Part shown: positions 26,858-36,410 of the stretch, piece by piece
How positions within the stretch are numbered: the stretch's first letter is position 1
How the letters are laid out: each line of letters begins with the position of its first letter
Assembly: GCF_004010155.1 (NCBI RefSeq)
Contig: NZ_RRYH01000024.1
Span: 1-64,000, forward strand
DNA: 64,000 bases
Origin: Solirhodobacter olei
GTDB taxonomy: Bacteria; Pseudomonadota; Alphaproteobacteria; Rhodobacterales; Rhodobacteraceae
Direction of reading: 5' to 3'
Position numbers and translations under genes: made by a program
Notes under the pieces: model-generated
What the model was told of the DNA's origin: nothing
Databases searched by the model: none
The model's input: the letters and a program-made list of their open reading frames with translations, nothing else

Positions 26858-27741
26858 TGCGCCCGCCCGCCCTCCGCCATGCCACGGCGCTTTGCGCGGC
26901 GGCGCTGCTTGCCCCCGCCGTCGCGGGCGCGGAGGGCTGGGCGGGGTTCTACACCCCGATCGCGCCCGAGCAACCGCTGCGGCCCGCAGTCACTCTGGCG
27001 CCTCCGGCGCGGACGCCCGCGCGCGGGCAGCGCCCGGTCAATGCCTCGGACGCCTGCATCAGCGCGATCCTAGACGCCCAGGCCCGCTACAACATCCCCG
27101 ACAACCTGCTTCTGGCCATCGGCCTGCAGGAAGCCGGCCTGCGCCGCAACGGACATTACACCGTCTGGCCCTGGTCGGTGAACGCCGCGGGCGACGGACG
27201 CATGTTCGGCACAGAGGCCGACGCGATGAAATGGGTGCAGAACCAGCAGTCTGTCGGCATCACCTCCATCGACGTGGGCTGCATGCAGGTGAACCTGCGC
27301 TGGCACCCCGATGCCTTCGCCTCGCTCGCCGAGGCCTTCGACCCGGTGGCCAACGTGGACTACGCCGCGCGGTTCCTTCTCGACCTGCGCCAGCGGACCG
27401 GGAACTGGATGACCGCCGCGGGATCCTACCATTCGCAGAGCGGGCCGGAGCGGTCGAAATACCTCGCTTCGCTGCAACAGAACCTCGCGGTGGCCAACAC
27501 GCGCATCGCCACCTCCGCACCGCTCTCGGCGCTGGCCCCGACTGCCGTTGCCGCCCCCGCGCCGAGGCCAGGCAGCCTTCCCGCGCCGACGCTCGCCCTG
27601 GCCCCGGCCCCCGCCCCGGAGGAGCAGCCCAACATCGCATGGTCCGCCTCGCTCAGCGCGGCCAAGAACGGCCGGCGCCTGTCGATCTATTCCACCCAGG
27701 ATCTGCAGCCGATCCTGCCCAAGTTCACCCAGGACTTCTAA
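26857..27741 (+). CDS. sltF: Flagellar lytic transglycosylase, SltF type
   Basis: 294 aa with a signal peptide (cleavage near AGA|EGW) and an SLT domain from about residue 65 to 195. The catalytic Glu is in IGLQEAGLRRNG and the family segments DVGCMQVNLRWHP and AAGSYHSQSGPER follow. The C-terminal 90 residues are Pro/Ala-rich, as in Rhodobacter sphaeroides SltF, which opens the murein layer for the rod because FlgJ there lacks a muramidase domain. Location inside the export operon supports that role. Confidence 0.88.
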   Translation: MRPPALRHATALCAAALLAPAVAGAEGWAGFYTPIAPEQPLRPAVTLAPPARTPARGQRPVNASDACISAILDAQARYNIPDNLLLAIGLQEAGLRRNGHYTVWPWSVNAAGDGRMFGTEADAMKWVQNQQSVGITSIDVGCMQVNLRWHPDAFASLAEAFDPVANVDYAARFLLDLRQRTGNWMTAAGSYHSQSGPERSKYLASLQQNLAVANTRIATSAPLSALAPTAVAAPAPRPGSLPAPTLALAPAPAPEEQPNIAWSASLSAAKNGRRLSIYSTQDLQPILPKFTQDF

Positions 27742-27745
27742 GCCG

Positions 27746-29863
27746 ATGAGCACGCAACGCACCAATGTGGGATCGGGCGCGGGAGCGGACCTGATCGAGG
27801 TCTGGACCCGGCTCGGCCTGCAGAACCGCGACATCGGCTTCGCCATCGGCGTGGTGATGGTCCTGGGCATGCTCTTCGTGCCCCTGCCGCCGCTCCTGCT
27901 GGATTTCGGGCTGGCGATCTCGATCTCGCTGTCAGTGCTGATCCTGATGGTCGCGCTCTGGATCCGGCGGCCGCTCGACTTCAACTCCTTCCCGACGCTG
28001 CTGCTCATGGTCACCATGCTTCGGCTGTCGCTGAACATCTCCTCCACCCGGCTGATCCTGTCGCGCGGCCACACAGGCCCGGGTGCGGCCGGCGGCGTGA
28101 TCGAGGGCTTCTCGCGCTTCATCGTCTCGGGTGACTTCGCCATCGGGATCGTGATCTTCGCGATCCTGGTGGTGATCAACTTCATCGTCATCACCAAAGG
28201 CTCGACCCGCATCGCCGAGGTCTCTGCCCGTTTCTCGCTGGATGCCATGCCGGGCAAGCAGATGGCCATCGACGCCGATCTCGGTGCCGGCATCATCACC
28301 GAGGAGGAGGCGCGCCGCCGCCGCAAGACGCTGGAGGACGAGAGCGGTTTCTTCGGCGCGATGGACGGCGCCTCGAAATTCGTGCGCGGCGATGCGGTCG
28401 CCGGGTTGATCATCACCCTGATCAACATCGTCGGCGGGATCCTGATCGGGGTCATTCAGCACGGGCTGACGATCACCCAGGCGATGCAAAACTACACCAC
28501 GCTGACCATCGGCGACGGGCTCGTGACCCAGATCCCTGCGCTGGTCGTCTCGCTCGCCGCGGGCCTGATCGTCACCAAGGGCGGCACCGAGGGCGCGACG
28601 AACGAGGCGGTGCTGGGCCAGCTCACCAGCTTCCCGAAGGCGCTCTACATGGCCTCGGCCCTGCTCGTCGGCATCGGCCTTCTGCCAAGCTTCCCGCTTC
28701 TGGTGTTCCTCGCCCTTGCCGCGCTGATGAGCGGGCTCGGCTACATGATGCAGCAGCAGACGGTGCGCAAGCAGGAGGAGGAAGAGACCGCCGACGCCCG
28801 CCGCAAATCAGGCGAGGCCGACCGGGCTGAGGAGTCGACCCAGAGCCTGCTGAAGCTCGACGACCTGAAGCTGGAACTCGGCAGCGGCCTTGTGCCGCTG
28901 ATATCCTCGATGGACGCGGCCCTGCCGGGCAAGATCAAGAGCCTGCGCAGCCTCTTCGTGAAGGATTTCGGCTTCGTGCTGCCTTCGGTCCGGATCAAGG
29001 ACAGCGCCAGCCTGCCCGGCAACACCTACGCGATCCTCGTGCAAGGGGTGGAGGCCGCCCGCGGTGAGGTTCGACCGACGGGCATGATGGTAATCGACCC
29101 GGCCGGCGGCACCATCGACCTGCCGGGAGAGCGCACGAAGGAGCCGACCTTCGGCCTTCCAGCACTCTGGATCGACCGCGCCCGCGCCGGAGAGGCCGAG
29201 AAGCGCGGCCATACCGTGGTCGACCCCGAAAGCGTCATCACCACCCATATGACCGAGGTCATCAAGGAGCATATGCCCGAGCTTCTGAGCTATGGCGCCA
29301 CGCAGGAGCTCATCAAGAACCTCGATCGGGACTACCAGAAGCTCGTCACCGACATTACCAATCCCTCGCCGACGATCCTTCTGCAGCACGTGTTGCAGCG
29401 GCTCTTGGCCGAGCGGATCTCGATCCGCAACCTGCCGCTGATCGTGGAGGCGGTGGCGGAGGTCAGCTCCTCCACCACCAATGTGGCCACCATCACCGAC
29501 CACGTGCGGGCGCGGCTGGCCAACCAGATCTGCAACGCGCTGACCGACGGTTCGGGCTTCGTGCCGGTCCTCGTCATGTCGGCGGCCTGGGAGAACGAGT
29601 TCACCGAGGCGATCAAGATCAACGGAAGCGAGCGCAGCCTGCTGATGTCGCCGCAGCGGGTGCAGGATTTCGTGCTCGACGCGCGCAAGGTGATCCAGCA
29701 ATTCGCCGCGAAGGACGAATGGCCCGCGCTGCTCGTCACGCCCGAGGTGCGCAGCTTCGTCCGCTCCATGCTGGAACGCGTGAGCCCGATGACCCAGATC
29801 ATCTCGCATAACGAGATCCACCGGAAGGCCGCGCTCCGCACGCTCGGCACGATCGGGGCATGA
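27746..29863 (+). CDS. flhA: Flagellar export apparatus protein FlhA
   Basis: 705 aa, normal length. The N-terminal half has about eight transmembrane helices and the FHIPEP loop signature (EVSARFSLDAMPGKQMAIDA); the C-terminal cytosolic half binds export chaperones. The ATG at 27746 (MSTQRTNVGSG) is 4 bp after sltF. The longer open frame upstream is sltF in another frame. Confidence 0.97.
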   Translation: MSTQRTNVGSGAGADLIEVWTRLGLQNRDIGFAIGVVMVLGMLFVPLPPLLLDFGLAISISLSVLILMVALWIRRPLDFNSFPTLLLMVTMLRLSLNISSTRLILSRGHTGPGAAGGVIEGFSRFIVSGDFAIGIVIFAILVVINFIVITKGSTRIAEVSARFSLDAMPGKQMAIDADLGAGIITEEEARRRRKTLEDESGFFGAMDGASKFVRGDAVAGLIITLINIVGGILIGVIQHGLTITQAMQNYTTLTIGDGLVTQIPALVVSLAAGLIVTKGGTEGATNEAVLGQLTSFPKALYMASALLVGIGLLPSFPLLVFLALAALMSGLGYMMQQQTVRKQEEEETADARRKSGEADRAEESTQSLLKLDDLKLELGSGLVPLISSMDAALPGKIKSLRSLFVKDFGFVLPSVRIKDSASLPGNTYAILVQGVEAARGEVRPTGMMVIDPAGGTIDLPGERTKEPTFGLPALWIDRARAGEAEKRGHTVVDPESVITTHMTEVIKEHMPELLSYGATQELIKNLDRDYQKLVTDITNPSPTILLQHVLQRLLAERISIRNLPLIVEAVAEVSSSTTNVATITDHVRARLANQICNALTDGSGFVPVLVMSAAWENEFTEAIKINGSERSLLMSPQRVQDFVLDARKVIQQFAAKDEWPALLVTPEVRSFVRSMLERVSPMTQIISHNEIHRKAALRTLGTIGA

Positions 29864-29866
29864 GGC

Positions 29867-30622
29867 GTGCTGCTGCAGGCCTATCTGGACGGCCAGCTCT
29901 TTGGCTTCCTTCTCGTCGTGGCACGGCTCGGCTCCACGTTGATGTTCATGCCGGGCTTCGGCGAGACGATGGTGCCGATGCGGGCGCGGCTGGCGCTTGC
30001 GCTGGTGATCTGCCTCGCGCTCTACCCCGCGACGCCGGTGCCGCCGATCGAACCCGCGAAGATCCGCTTGATGGTCGGCCTGCTGGCGGCGGAGGTCACC
30101 ACCGGCCTCTGGATCGGGCTGGCGGCGCGGGCGCTCTATTCCACTCTGCAATTCGCGGGCTACCAGATCGGCCAGATCTCGGGGCTGGCCAATGCCTTCT
30201 CTCCCAGCCTAGGCTCGTTCCAGGGCTCGACCATGGTGGCCGAGGTGCTGATGGTCGCGGGGATAGCGTTGATCTTCGTGACCAACACGCATTTCCTGAT
30301 CATCCGGGCGCTGCTGTTCTCCTACCAGGTGTTCCCGTTCGGTCACTTGATCCTGTCGGACATGGCCCAGCAGATGGTGAAGGCGGTCGCGGCAAGCTTC
30401 TACATCGGGCTGACGATCTCTGCGCCCTTCCTCATCATGGGGCTGCTTCTCAACCTCGGGCTCGGGCTCGCCAACCGGATGATGCCCAACCTGCCGGTGT
30501 TCTTCGTCGCCGGCTCCTCGCTGATCGCCGCCGCGCTGATCGTCTTCGCCATCGCGGCCCCCAGCATGCTGCGCGTCTTCCTCGGCCATTTCACCGACTG
30601 GCTGGGGACATTCACCCTGTGA
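29867..30622 (+). CDS. fliR: Flagellar export gate protein FliR
   Basis: 251 aa integral membrane protein with about six hydrophobic segments. FMPGFGETMVPMRARLALAL and AGYQIGQISGLANAFSP are FliR signatures. A GTG start lies 3 bp past flhA. Works with FliQ and FlhB at the export gate. Confidence 0.95.
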   Translation: MLLQAYLDGQLFGFLLVVARLGSTLMFMPGFGETMVPMRARLALALVICLALYPATPVPPIEPAKIRLMVGLLAAEVTTGLWIGLAARALYSTLQFAGYQIGQISGLANAFSPSLGSFQGSTMVAEVLMVAGIALIFVTNTHFLIIRALLFSYQVFPFGHLILSDMAQQMVKAVAASFYIGLTISAPFLIMGLLLNLGLGLANRMMPNLPVFFVAGSSLIAAALIVFAIAAPSMLRVFLGHFTDWLGTFTL

Positions 30623-30628
30623 GGCGCC

Positions 30629-31759
30629 ATGGCTGAAGGCGACACCAGCGACCGCGAGTCAAAAACCGAGGCACCAACCCCCCAGAAACTGCGCAAGGCG
30701 CGCGAACAGGGTGACGTGCCGATCTCGCGCGAGACCGGAACGATGATGTCGGTATTCGCGCTCTTCGCGATCACCGTCTTCCTGCTGCCACAGATCGCGT
30801 CGCGGATCACCACCGGGCTTTCCGGGATCTTCGCCGATGCCGGACAGATCACCATCGGGGACGGCCATGCCGGGGTTGTCGATACCGGAAAGGTACTGAG
30901 CGCGCTTGGCACGACACTGGCATGGCCGCTTCTGCCGGTCTTCGGCACGCTGCTTCTGGCCGGCCTGGTCGGCGTGCTGATCCAGGGAGAGACGGTTGTC
31001 GCCGCCGAGCGGATCCAGCCGAAGTTTTCCAAGATCTCGCCCATGGGGGGGCTGAAACGGCTGTTCTCGCCCTCCGGCCTGGTCGAATTCGCCAAGAGCA
31101 TCGCCAAGGTCACGATCGTTGGCCTCATCGCGCTGGCCGTCGCCCGCCGCGCGGTCACCGGCATCTGGCAGGGCCCCGGCATCCCGCCGGAGGCGCTCGC
31201 CCCCTACATCGCGCGCTACGTCAGCTATGCACTGCTGGCGACCACGGCCTTTCTGCTGCCGCTCGCGCTCGCCGACATGCTCTGGACCCGCTTCTCCTGG
31301 CTGCGCAACCAGCGCATGACCTTCAAGGAGATCCGCGACGAGCACAAAGAGAACGAGGGCGACCCGATGCTGAAGGGCCGCCGCCGCAACATCGCCCGCC
31401 GCCGCGCCCGCCAGCGGATGGCCCAGGCAGTGCCCAAGGCCACGCTGATCCTGACCAACCCGACCCATTTCGCCGTGGCCCTGCGCTACGAGCACGCGGT
31501 GGACGCCGCCCCCGTCTGCGTCGCCAAGGGCGCCGACCTCACCGCCCGCCGGATCAGGGAGATCGCACGCGAGAACGACATCCCGATTATCGAGAACAAG
31601 CCCCTCGCCCGGGTTCTCTACGACAAGGTGGAGGTGGACGAGACGGTGCCGATCGAGCACTGGCAGGCGGTGGCAGAGATCGTGGGCTACGTCCTCGACC
31701 TGCGCCGCAACATCCGCCGCAAGCCACCCGCCGGATCCGAGCTGCGCCGCGAGGCCTGA
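30629..31759 (+). CDS. flhB: Flagellar export switch protein FlhB
   Basis: 376 aa. N-terminal ESKTEAPTPQKLRKAREQGD, four transmembrane helices, then a cytosolic domain with the autocleavage site NPTH at residues 277-280, which cleaves after Asn277 to switch export specificity from rod/hook to filament substrates. Six bases after fliR; last recognised flagellar gene of the operon. Confidence 0.97.
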   Translation: MAEGDTSDRESKTEAPTPQKLRKAREQGDVPISRETGTMMSVFALFAITVFLLPQIASRITTGLSGIFADAGQITIGDGHAGVVDTGKVLSALGTTLAWPLLPVFGTLLLAGLVGVLIQGETVVAAERIQPKFSKISPMGGLKRLFSPSGLVEFAKSIAKVTIVGLIALAVARRAVTGIWQGPGIPPEALAPYIARYVSYALLATTAFLLPLALADMLWTRFSWLRNQRMTFKEIRDEHKENEGDPMLKGRRRNIARRRARQRMAQAVPKATLILTNPTHFAVALRYEHAVDAAPVCVAKGADLTARRIREIARENDIPIIENKPLARVLYDKVEVDETVPIEHWQAVAEIVGYVLDLRRNIRRKPPAGSELRREA

Positions 31760-31833
31760 GCGCCCCGACCGCGCTTGACAGCGCCTGCCGCGTCATGGCT
31801 GGCTCGGGTGTCCGATCGAGAGGAGCACCCCCG

Positions 31834-32454
31834 ATGTCCTTCCACCTCTGGCTCGCCTTCGCCGCCGCGGCGACGGCCCTTCTGATGATCCCGGGGCCGA
31901 CGGTCCTTCTCGTGATTTCCTACGCGATGACGCAGGGGCGCCGCATTGCCGTTGCCATGGCGCTTGGCGTGGCACTCGGGGATTTCATCGCGATGACGAC
32001 CTCGCTCCTCGGTCTCGGCGCGCTGGTCATGACCTCGGCCGAGGTCTTCATGGTGCTGAAATGGGCCGGCGCGGCATACCTCGTCTGGATGGGGATCAAG
32101 CTTCTGCGCAGCCCGCCGCGGCTGGGCGAGGTCGAGACCCCCGCCCCAAAGGCGGCCCGCGCAGTCTTCCTTCACGCCATGACGGTCACCGCGCTCAATC
32201 CGAAGTCGATCGCCTTCTTTATCGCCTTCGTGCCGCAGTTCCTCAGCCCGGGCGCGCCGCTCGGCCCACAATTCGCCACGCTCATCGCCACCTTCGTCAG
32301 CTTAGCCTGCATCAACGCGCTCCTTTACGCGTTGCTCGCCGACCGGCTGCGCCAGCAGATTCGCCGCCCGGTGATTCTCAAATGGATGAACCGTTTCGGG
32401 GGCACGGCACTGATCGGGATGGGCGCGATGACGGCAAGTCTCACCCGCGTCTAA
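31834..32454 (+). CDS. LysE/RhtB family amino-acid exporter
   Basis: 206 aa with about six transmembrane segments. The family signature PGPTVLLVISYAMTQGRR is near the N-terminus, with LKWAGAAYLVWMGIKLLR and TALNPKSIAFFIAFVPQF following. Exports an amino acid or homoserine-lactone-like compound; substrate unknown. The ATG at 31834 has GAGAGGAG upstream. It follows flhB by 74 bp with its own ribosome-binding site; a functional tie to flagella is not implied. Confidence 0.88.
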   Translation: MSFHLWLAFAAAATALLMIPGPTVLLVISYAMTQGRRIAVAMALGVALGDFIAMTTSLLGLGALVMTSAEVFMVLKWAGAAYLVWMGIKLLRSPPRLGEVETPAPKAARAVFLHAMTVTALNPKSIAFFIAFVPQFLSPGAPLGPQFATLIATFVSLACINALLYALLADRLRQQIRRPVILKWMNRFGGTALIGMGAMTASLTRV

Positions 32455-32788
32455 GATTTTTTTCATCCGGTCCGGACCATCCCCGCCGAAGGCCTGCCCG
32501 GCGGCGATGGAATCGCGCACCCCGTCCATTTCCGTAAAGAAAAAGTTAACAGATAAAAGGACTTGCCCACCTTTGCGCCCGGGGCGCCGCAGTTCGCAAT
32601 GTCATGGTTGCCTTCCGACCGCCACATTATGGCCGGGCTTCGCCGCCGAAAAATCGCTAAACCCCCAAATACACGTAAGGATTGACGAGCATGCGAGCTA
32701 TTCCGCAGAGTTGCCGCAATGCCCTCAAACTGCTGCCACCGGCCGCCGCGAGGGTCAGCGCCGGCAGGGATAAGGAAAGAAGAAACCG
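32455..32788 (+). other. Intergenic region without a recognised gene
   Basis: 334 bp. A T7 run (32457-32463) follows the LysE stop without a convincing stem. A relatively AT-rich patch (about 32533-32560, AAAAAGTTAACAGATAAAAG) could hold a promoter for the next gene. GGATAAGGAAAGAAGAAACC provides the ribosome-binding region for the ATG at 32789. No copy of the dispersed repeats was seen. Confidence 0.5.
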
Positions 32789-33763
32789 ATGATCGACAAC
32801 GCGACCACCCCGGATGCGGGCGCGGCCAAGACGCGTGACGAATGGTTCGCGGCGATCGAGGAAATCGGCGAAGATCTGGGCTATTTCGAACCGCTCGGGC
32901 GTGATCACAGCGCGGTCTTCCACGATGACGGCCCGGTGCTTTTGGTCAGCTTCGAGACGGTCGCGCAGGTCCGCGGCGCGCGGGAGGGGCAGATGCCCTG
33001 GGGGGTCACCCTCGCGCGAAATTTCGGCTGGTCGGCGCTGACCATCCTGGCGGAGGGCGACACCTGGTACCGCGACCCGGCAGTCTACGGCTATTTCGAC
33101 CGCCTCGTCGACGACGCCTTCTTCGAGGATTTCGACCGCGTCGTCTTCTACGGCGCGGGCATGGGCGGCTATGCCGCCGCGGCCTATTCGGTCACCGCGC
33201 CCGGTTCAACGGTGATCGTGGTGCAGCCGGTCGCCACGCTCGACCCGCGCATCGCGGAGTGGGACAAGCGCTTCGCCAGCCATCGGCGTCTGAACTTCAC
33301 CGACCGCTACGGCTACGCCCCCGACATGATCGAGGGCGCGGGTGAGGTCTTCGTGATCTACGACCCGGAAGAGACCTTCGACGCGATGCATGCCGGGCTG
33401 TTCACCCGATCCTTCGTGAACAAGCTGCCCTGCCGCAACCTTGGGGGAGAGATCGAGGGCGCGCTGACCCAGCTCAACGTGCTGCCCGAGATGATCACCG
33501 CCGCGCAGGATGAGCGCCTGACCCCCGAAACGTTCTGGAAGCTCTACCGAGCGCGCCGCAACCACCCGCCCTACCTGCGCCGGCTTCTGGCCCGGCTCGA
33601 CAGCGAGGAGCGCCCGCTGCTGGCCGCCCTCCTCTGCCGCAACATCGCCGGTCGCATGTCCGCCCCCGCCTTCGAGCGGCGGCTGGCAGACCTGATCGAC
33701 GCGCTTCGCAGCCAGGGGATCGAGCTTCCCGACACCCGCGTGGCGCAGGCCACGGCGGGCTGA
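32789..33763 (+). CDS. Conserved Rhodobacterales protein of unknown function, alpha/beta-hydrolase-like
   Basis: 324 aa, no signal peptide. Proteins of this type are often labelled phosphoadenosine phosphosulfate reductase in related genomes, but no Cys of that enzyme family or PAPS-binding motif is visible. The middle segment RVVFYGAGMGGYAAAAYSV, followed by a strand TVIVVQPVATLDPR, looks like the nucleophile elbow region of an alpha/beta hydrolase with Ala in place of the Ser nucleophile, which suggests a non-catalytic or carbohydrate-related role. Single gene, convergent with ureG without spacer. Confidence 0.7.
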   Translation: MIDNATTPDAGAAKTRDEWFAAIEEIGEDLGYFEPLGRDHSAVFHDDGPVLLVSFETVAQVRGAREGQMPWGVTLARNFGWSALTILAEGDTWYRDPAVYGYFDRLVDDAFFEDFDRVVFYGAGMGGYAAAAYSVTAPGSTVIVVQPVATLDPRIAEWDKRFASHRRLNFTDRYGYAPDMIEGAGEVFVIYDPEETFDAMHAGLFTRSFVNKLPCRNLGGEIEGALTQLNVLPEMITAAQDERLTPETFWKLYRARRNHPPYLRRLLARLDSEERPLLAALLCRNIAGRMSAPAFERRLADLIDALRSQGIELPDTRVAQATAG

Positions 33764-34375
33764 TCAGAGCCCGCCGGCCTCCCTCAGAAAGGCCACGATC
33801 TCTGCCACGCCGCGCCCGGTGCGGAGGCTTGCCATCACATAGGGCCTCGGGCCGCGCGCGGCCTTCGTATCAGCCTCCAGCAGCTGCGGGTCGACGCCAA
33901 CATACGGCGCGAGATCGGTCTTGTTGACCACCAGCAGATCCGAGCGGGTGACGCCCGGGCCCTTCTTTCGCGGGATGTCCTGACCAGCGGCGGTATCGAT
34001 CACGTAGATCGTCAAGTCCGCAAGTTCGGGGCTGAAGGTGGCGGCGAGGTTGTCGCCGCCGGATTCGATCAGGATCACGTCGAGATCGGGGATCGCGGAT
34101 CGCAGGTCCGCCACCGCCGCGAGGTTGATCGAGGCATCCTCGCGGATCGCGGTGTGCGGGCAACCGCCGGTCTCTACCCCCCTTATGCGCTCGATCGGCA
34201 AAGCCTGGGCGCGCATCAGGTATTCGGCATCCTCGCGGGTATAGATGTCATTGGTGATGACGGCGACGGAGTAGTCGGCGCTCAGCGCACGGCAGAGCTG
34301 TTCCGTCAGGGTGGTCTTGCCGGCGCCTACGGGGCCGCCGATGCCGATGCGGAGGGGGCCGTGGGGGGAGCTCAT
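33764..34375 (-). CDS. ureG: Urease accessory GTPase UreG
   Basis: 203 aa SIMIBI GTPase that delivers nickel to apo-urease together with UreD/UreF/UreE. P-loop [10 protein letters not shown] at the N-terminus, the nickel-site motif [15 protein letters not shown] with the CPH triad, [16 protein letters not shown] and [10 protein letters not shown]. Overlaps ureF by ATGA. Last gene of the urease operon; its stop directly abuts the stop of the convergent gene. Confidence 0.97.
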   Translation of the reverse strand: MSSPHGPLRIGIGGPVGAGKTTLTEQLCRALSADYSVAVITNDIYTREDAEYLMRAQALPIERIRGVETGGCPHTAIREDASINLAAVADLRSAIPDLDVILIESGGDNLAATFSPELADLTIYVIDTAAGQDIPRKKGPGVTRSDLLVVNKTDLAPYVGVDPQLLEADTKAARGPRPYVMASLRTGRGVAEIVAFLREAGGL

Positions 34376-35007
34376 GTGCGGAAGATCCTGACATCCATGG
34401 TTTCATGCTGCATCGCGGCGAGATCGGAGGCAAGGGCGCCCGAGCCGAGATCGGACGGGCTGGCCCCTGCGGCCTCGGCAGCGAGGCGCAGGATCAGGGG
34501 GCGGAGGGCGGCGAGGACCTTCTGCCCCTCGGTCTGGCCCAGCGGCAGGAAGCGCACCCCGGCCTGGACGAGGTTGCCCGCGAAGGCCTGAAGGTAAAGC
34601 GCCGCGATCTCCTCCGGCGTGGCCTCCAGACTGCGGGCGGCAGCCCCCACGGCAACCGGCAGCGGCATCGCCGGCCAGTCGGCACCGGTGAGCGCGTTGG
34701 TTGTGGCGCTGAAGGCCGCGCCCTGCTCCATCGTCTCCAGAAGCCGCTCGCGGGAGGGGGCAAGGGCCCGGGCCAGTTCGGAAATCTCCGCCGGGTCGAC
34801 AGTCAGCGCCTGGACCAGCAGGATCGCATCGGTGCGTCCGCTGCCCTCGGCCAGAACGCCCTCCAGCCAGGCGCGCAGGCCTTCGGCGTCCTTCACCCGA
34901 CCCTCGGCGATCGCCCATTCGAGGCCGTGGGAATAGGCGTAGCCACCGACCGGGAAGGCCGGCGACAGCCATTGCGCCAGCGTCAGAAGCGCCGTGGCGT
35001 CAGCCAT
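34372..35007 (-). CDS. ureF: Urease accessory protein UreF
   Basis: 211 aa. [24 protein letters not shown] is the classical UreF N-terminal pattern. UreF bridges UreD and UreG in the activation complex. It overlaps the YrhK gene by 8 bp and ureG by 4 bp. Confidence 0.96.
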   Translation of the reverse strand: MADATALLTLAQWLSPAFPVGGYAYSHGLEWAIAEGRVKDAEGLRAWLEGVLAEGSGRTDAILLVQALTVDPAEISELARALAPSRERLLETMEQGAAFSATTNALTGADWPAMPLPVAVGAAARSLEATPEEIAALYLQAFAGNLVQAGVRFLPLGQTEGQKVLAALRPLILRLAAEAAGASPSDLGSGALASDLAAMQHETMDVRIFRT

Positions 35008-35281
35008 CGACCTCCTCCGCCAGCGCGGCGTAGCGGCCCATGCGCAGGAATTTCAGCTCTCGCAGCAGCCTGATGGTGGGCTTCATTCCGAAGAAGATGG
35101 AGCCGACAAGGAACATCCATGTCGCCGCGTATGTTGTTGATTTATAGAAGAACAAGATCGATCCCACCACGAAGAGGCCGGCGGCGGAGAAATCCACCAG
35201 CGTATGGGCGATCTCATAGGCGGCCCAGACCTTGGCATGTTCTGGTGAGAGGCGGGAATTATCGGGGTGAAACAGGCTCAA
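35000..35281 (-). CDS. YrhK-like two-helix membrane protein in the urease operon
   Basis: 93 aa with two hydrophobic segments (about 29-48 and 51-68) and conserved polar termini, matching the YrhK domain pattern (AHTLVDFSAAGLFVVGSILF). Function is unknown; it sits between ureE and ureF with overlaps at both ends (4 and 8 bp), so it is co-translated with urease maturation factors. A membrane role linked to urea or nickel entry would be speculation. Confidence 0.75.
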   Translation of the reverse strand: MSLFHPDNSRLSPEHAKVWAAYEIAHTLVDFSAAGLFVVGSILFFYKSTTYAATWMFLVGSIFFGMKPTIRLLRELKFLRMGRYAALAEEVDG

Positions 35282-35871
35282 CGGATCGGCTCCGGCTCGG
35301 CGTCGTCGCCGGCCCCGTCCCCGGCGTCGTCCTCCTCGACCTGCCCGTGGGCGGAGACGTGGTGGTGGACATGGTCGTGACTGTGGCCGTGGTGAGGGTC
35401 ATGGCCATGATCATGGGCGGGCCCGTGGTCATGGCCCATGGTGCGGCCGTGGCCATAGGCGCCGCCCTCGGGGGTGAAGGGGCCGGTGGTCTCGACCAGC
35501 TCCGCGCCCAGACCGCGGAGCATGCCGGCGAGCACCGGATCGCGGCGGATCACCAGCGACTCCGGGCCGATCTGGCAGGGGGTATGGCGATTGCCGATGT
35601 GCCAGGCGAGGCGGGCGAGATCGCCGCGGACCTCGATCAGCGGCTCGGCGGCGGCGGAGACGGCGATGAGGCGGCCGTCCTCCAGCTCAAAAGCGTCGCC
35701 GTCATCGAGGCTCGTGGTCTCAGCCAGGTCTACGAGGAAGGCCGTTCCCCCCGCGCTCTCCAGCCGTTTTCGCCGCAGGAAACGTTCGTCATATCCGAGG
35801 GTTACGCGGTCCGTCGCGGTCACGCCCCCGGCTTTTCGGCGGATCCTTCGGGCGGCTGGCAGCTCTGGCAT
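35278..35871 (-). CDS. ureE: Urease accessory nickel chaperone UreE
   Basis: 197 aa. The N-terminal peptide-binding domain (TDRVTLGYDERFLRRKRL) and metal-binding domain (WHIGNRHTPCQI) are recognisable. The C-terminal tail has a dense His-rich run (HDHGPAHDHGHDPHHGHSHD region) for nickel storage, followed by an acidic tail. The ATG at 35871 (MPELPAARRIRRKAGG) matches the family N-terminus; an ATG at 35907 would add 12 residues. Confidence 0.93.
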   Translation of the reverse strand: MPELPAARRIRRKAGGVTATDRVTLGYDERFLRRKRLESAGGTAFLVDLAETTSLDDGDAFELEDGRLIAVSAAAEPLIEVRGDLARLAWHIGNRHTPCQIGPESLVIRRDPVLAGMLRGLGAELVETTGPFTPEGGAYGHGRTMGHDHGPAHDHGHDPHHGHSHDHVHHHVSAHGQVEEDDAGDGAGDDAEPEPIR

Positions 35872-35941
35872 GGTCTCTCTCGCGTCGGTCTGGGTCTTGC
35901 GGGGCATCCCCGCCCTTCATAGCGCCGAATGGCCCCCTGCG

Positions 35942-36253
35942 TCAGCCCTTGGCCGGGCAGTCATAGGCCGTGGCGCTCAGCGGCGCCGCGCTTTGCGCGG
36001 TGGGACGGGCGGTGCCGAAGACGATCGCGTTGGCCCCTGCCTGGGCGGCCTGCAGGATCATCGCCTTGCGGGCGTAGGCGAGCGCGCCGGCGGGGGGCGT
36101 GGCGGGGTTTATCGTGTCGTGCAGGTCCATGACATAAGTGCAGTCCCTGGCCTCGGTCTGGGTGAGGATGCGGACCTGCGGGCCGGGCGGCGGCGGGGCG
36201 GCGCAGCCGGCGGCGGTGAGGAGGAGCGGGAGCAGGCAAAAGGGGTGTTTCAT
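35942..36253 (-). CDS. Small lipoprotein of unknown function in the urease operon
   Basis: 103 aa. Lipobox LTAAGC after a short hydrophobic leader marks a type II signal peptide, so Cys should be lipidated. The mature part has CTYVMDLHDTI and a second and third Cys (CAAPPP, YDCPAKG), with an AYARKAMILQAAQAGANAIVFG segment like DUF4156-type lipoproteins; that similarity is weak. It lies between ureC and ureE, downstream of a 448-bp gap full of repeats. Confidence 0.65.
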   Translation of the reverse strand: MKHPFCLLPLLLTAAGCAAPPPPGPQVRILTQTEARDCTYVMDLHDTINPATPPAGALAYARKAMILQAAQAGANAIVFGTARPTAQSAAPLSATAYDCPAKG

Positions 36254-36410
36254 CATGGCTCTGCCCGGGTTTGTTCAGGGTCGCGGGAATCCTGCGCCCG
36301 AATGGCGCCGCCTGCAAGACCCGGCTGGCAGCGGGCTGCGGAGGATGCCGCAGCGCAGCGGAGGAGTGGATGAGGGGCGGGCGGCAAGGGTCTGAAAAGG
36401 TGACAAAATA

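Noticed and set aside
32457-32463. T7 run after the LysE gene as a terminator
   Set aside because: No convincing stem immediately precedes it.
32789-33763. Calling this gene a PAPS reductase
   Set aside because: No PAPS-binding or catalytic Cys motif is visible.
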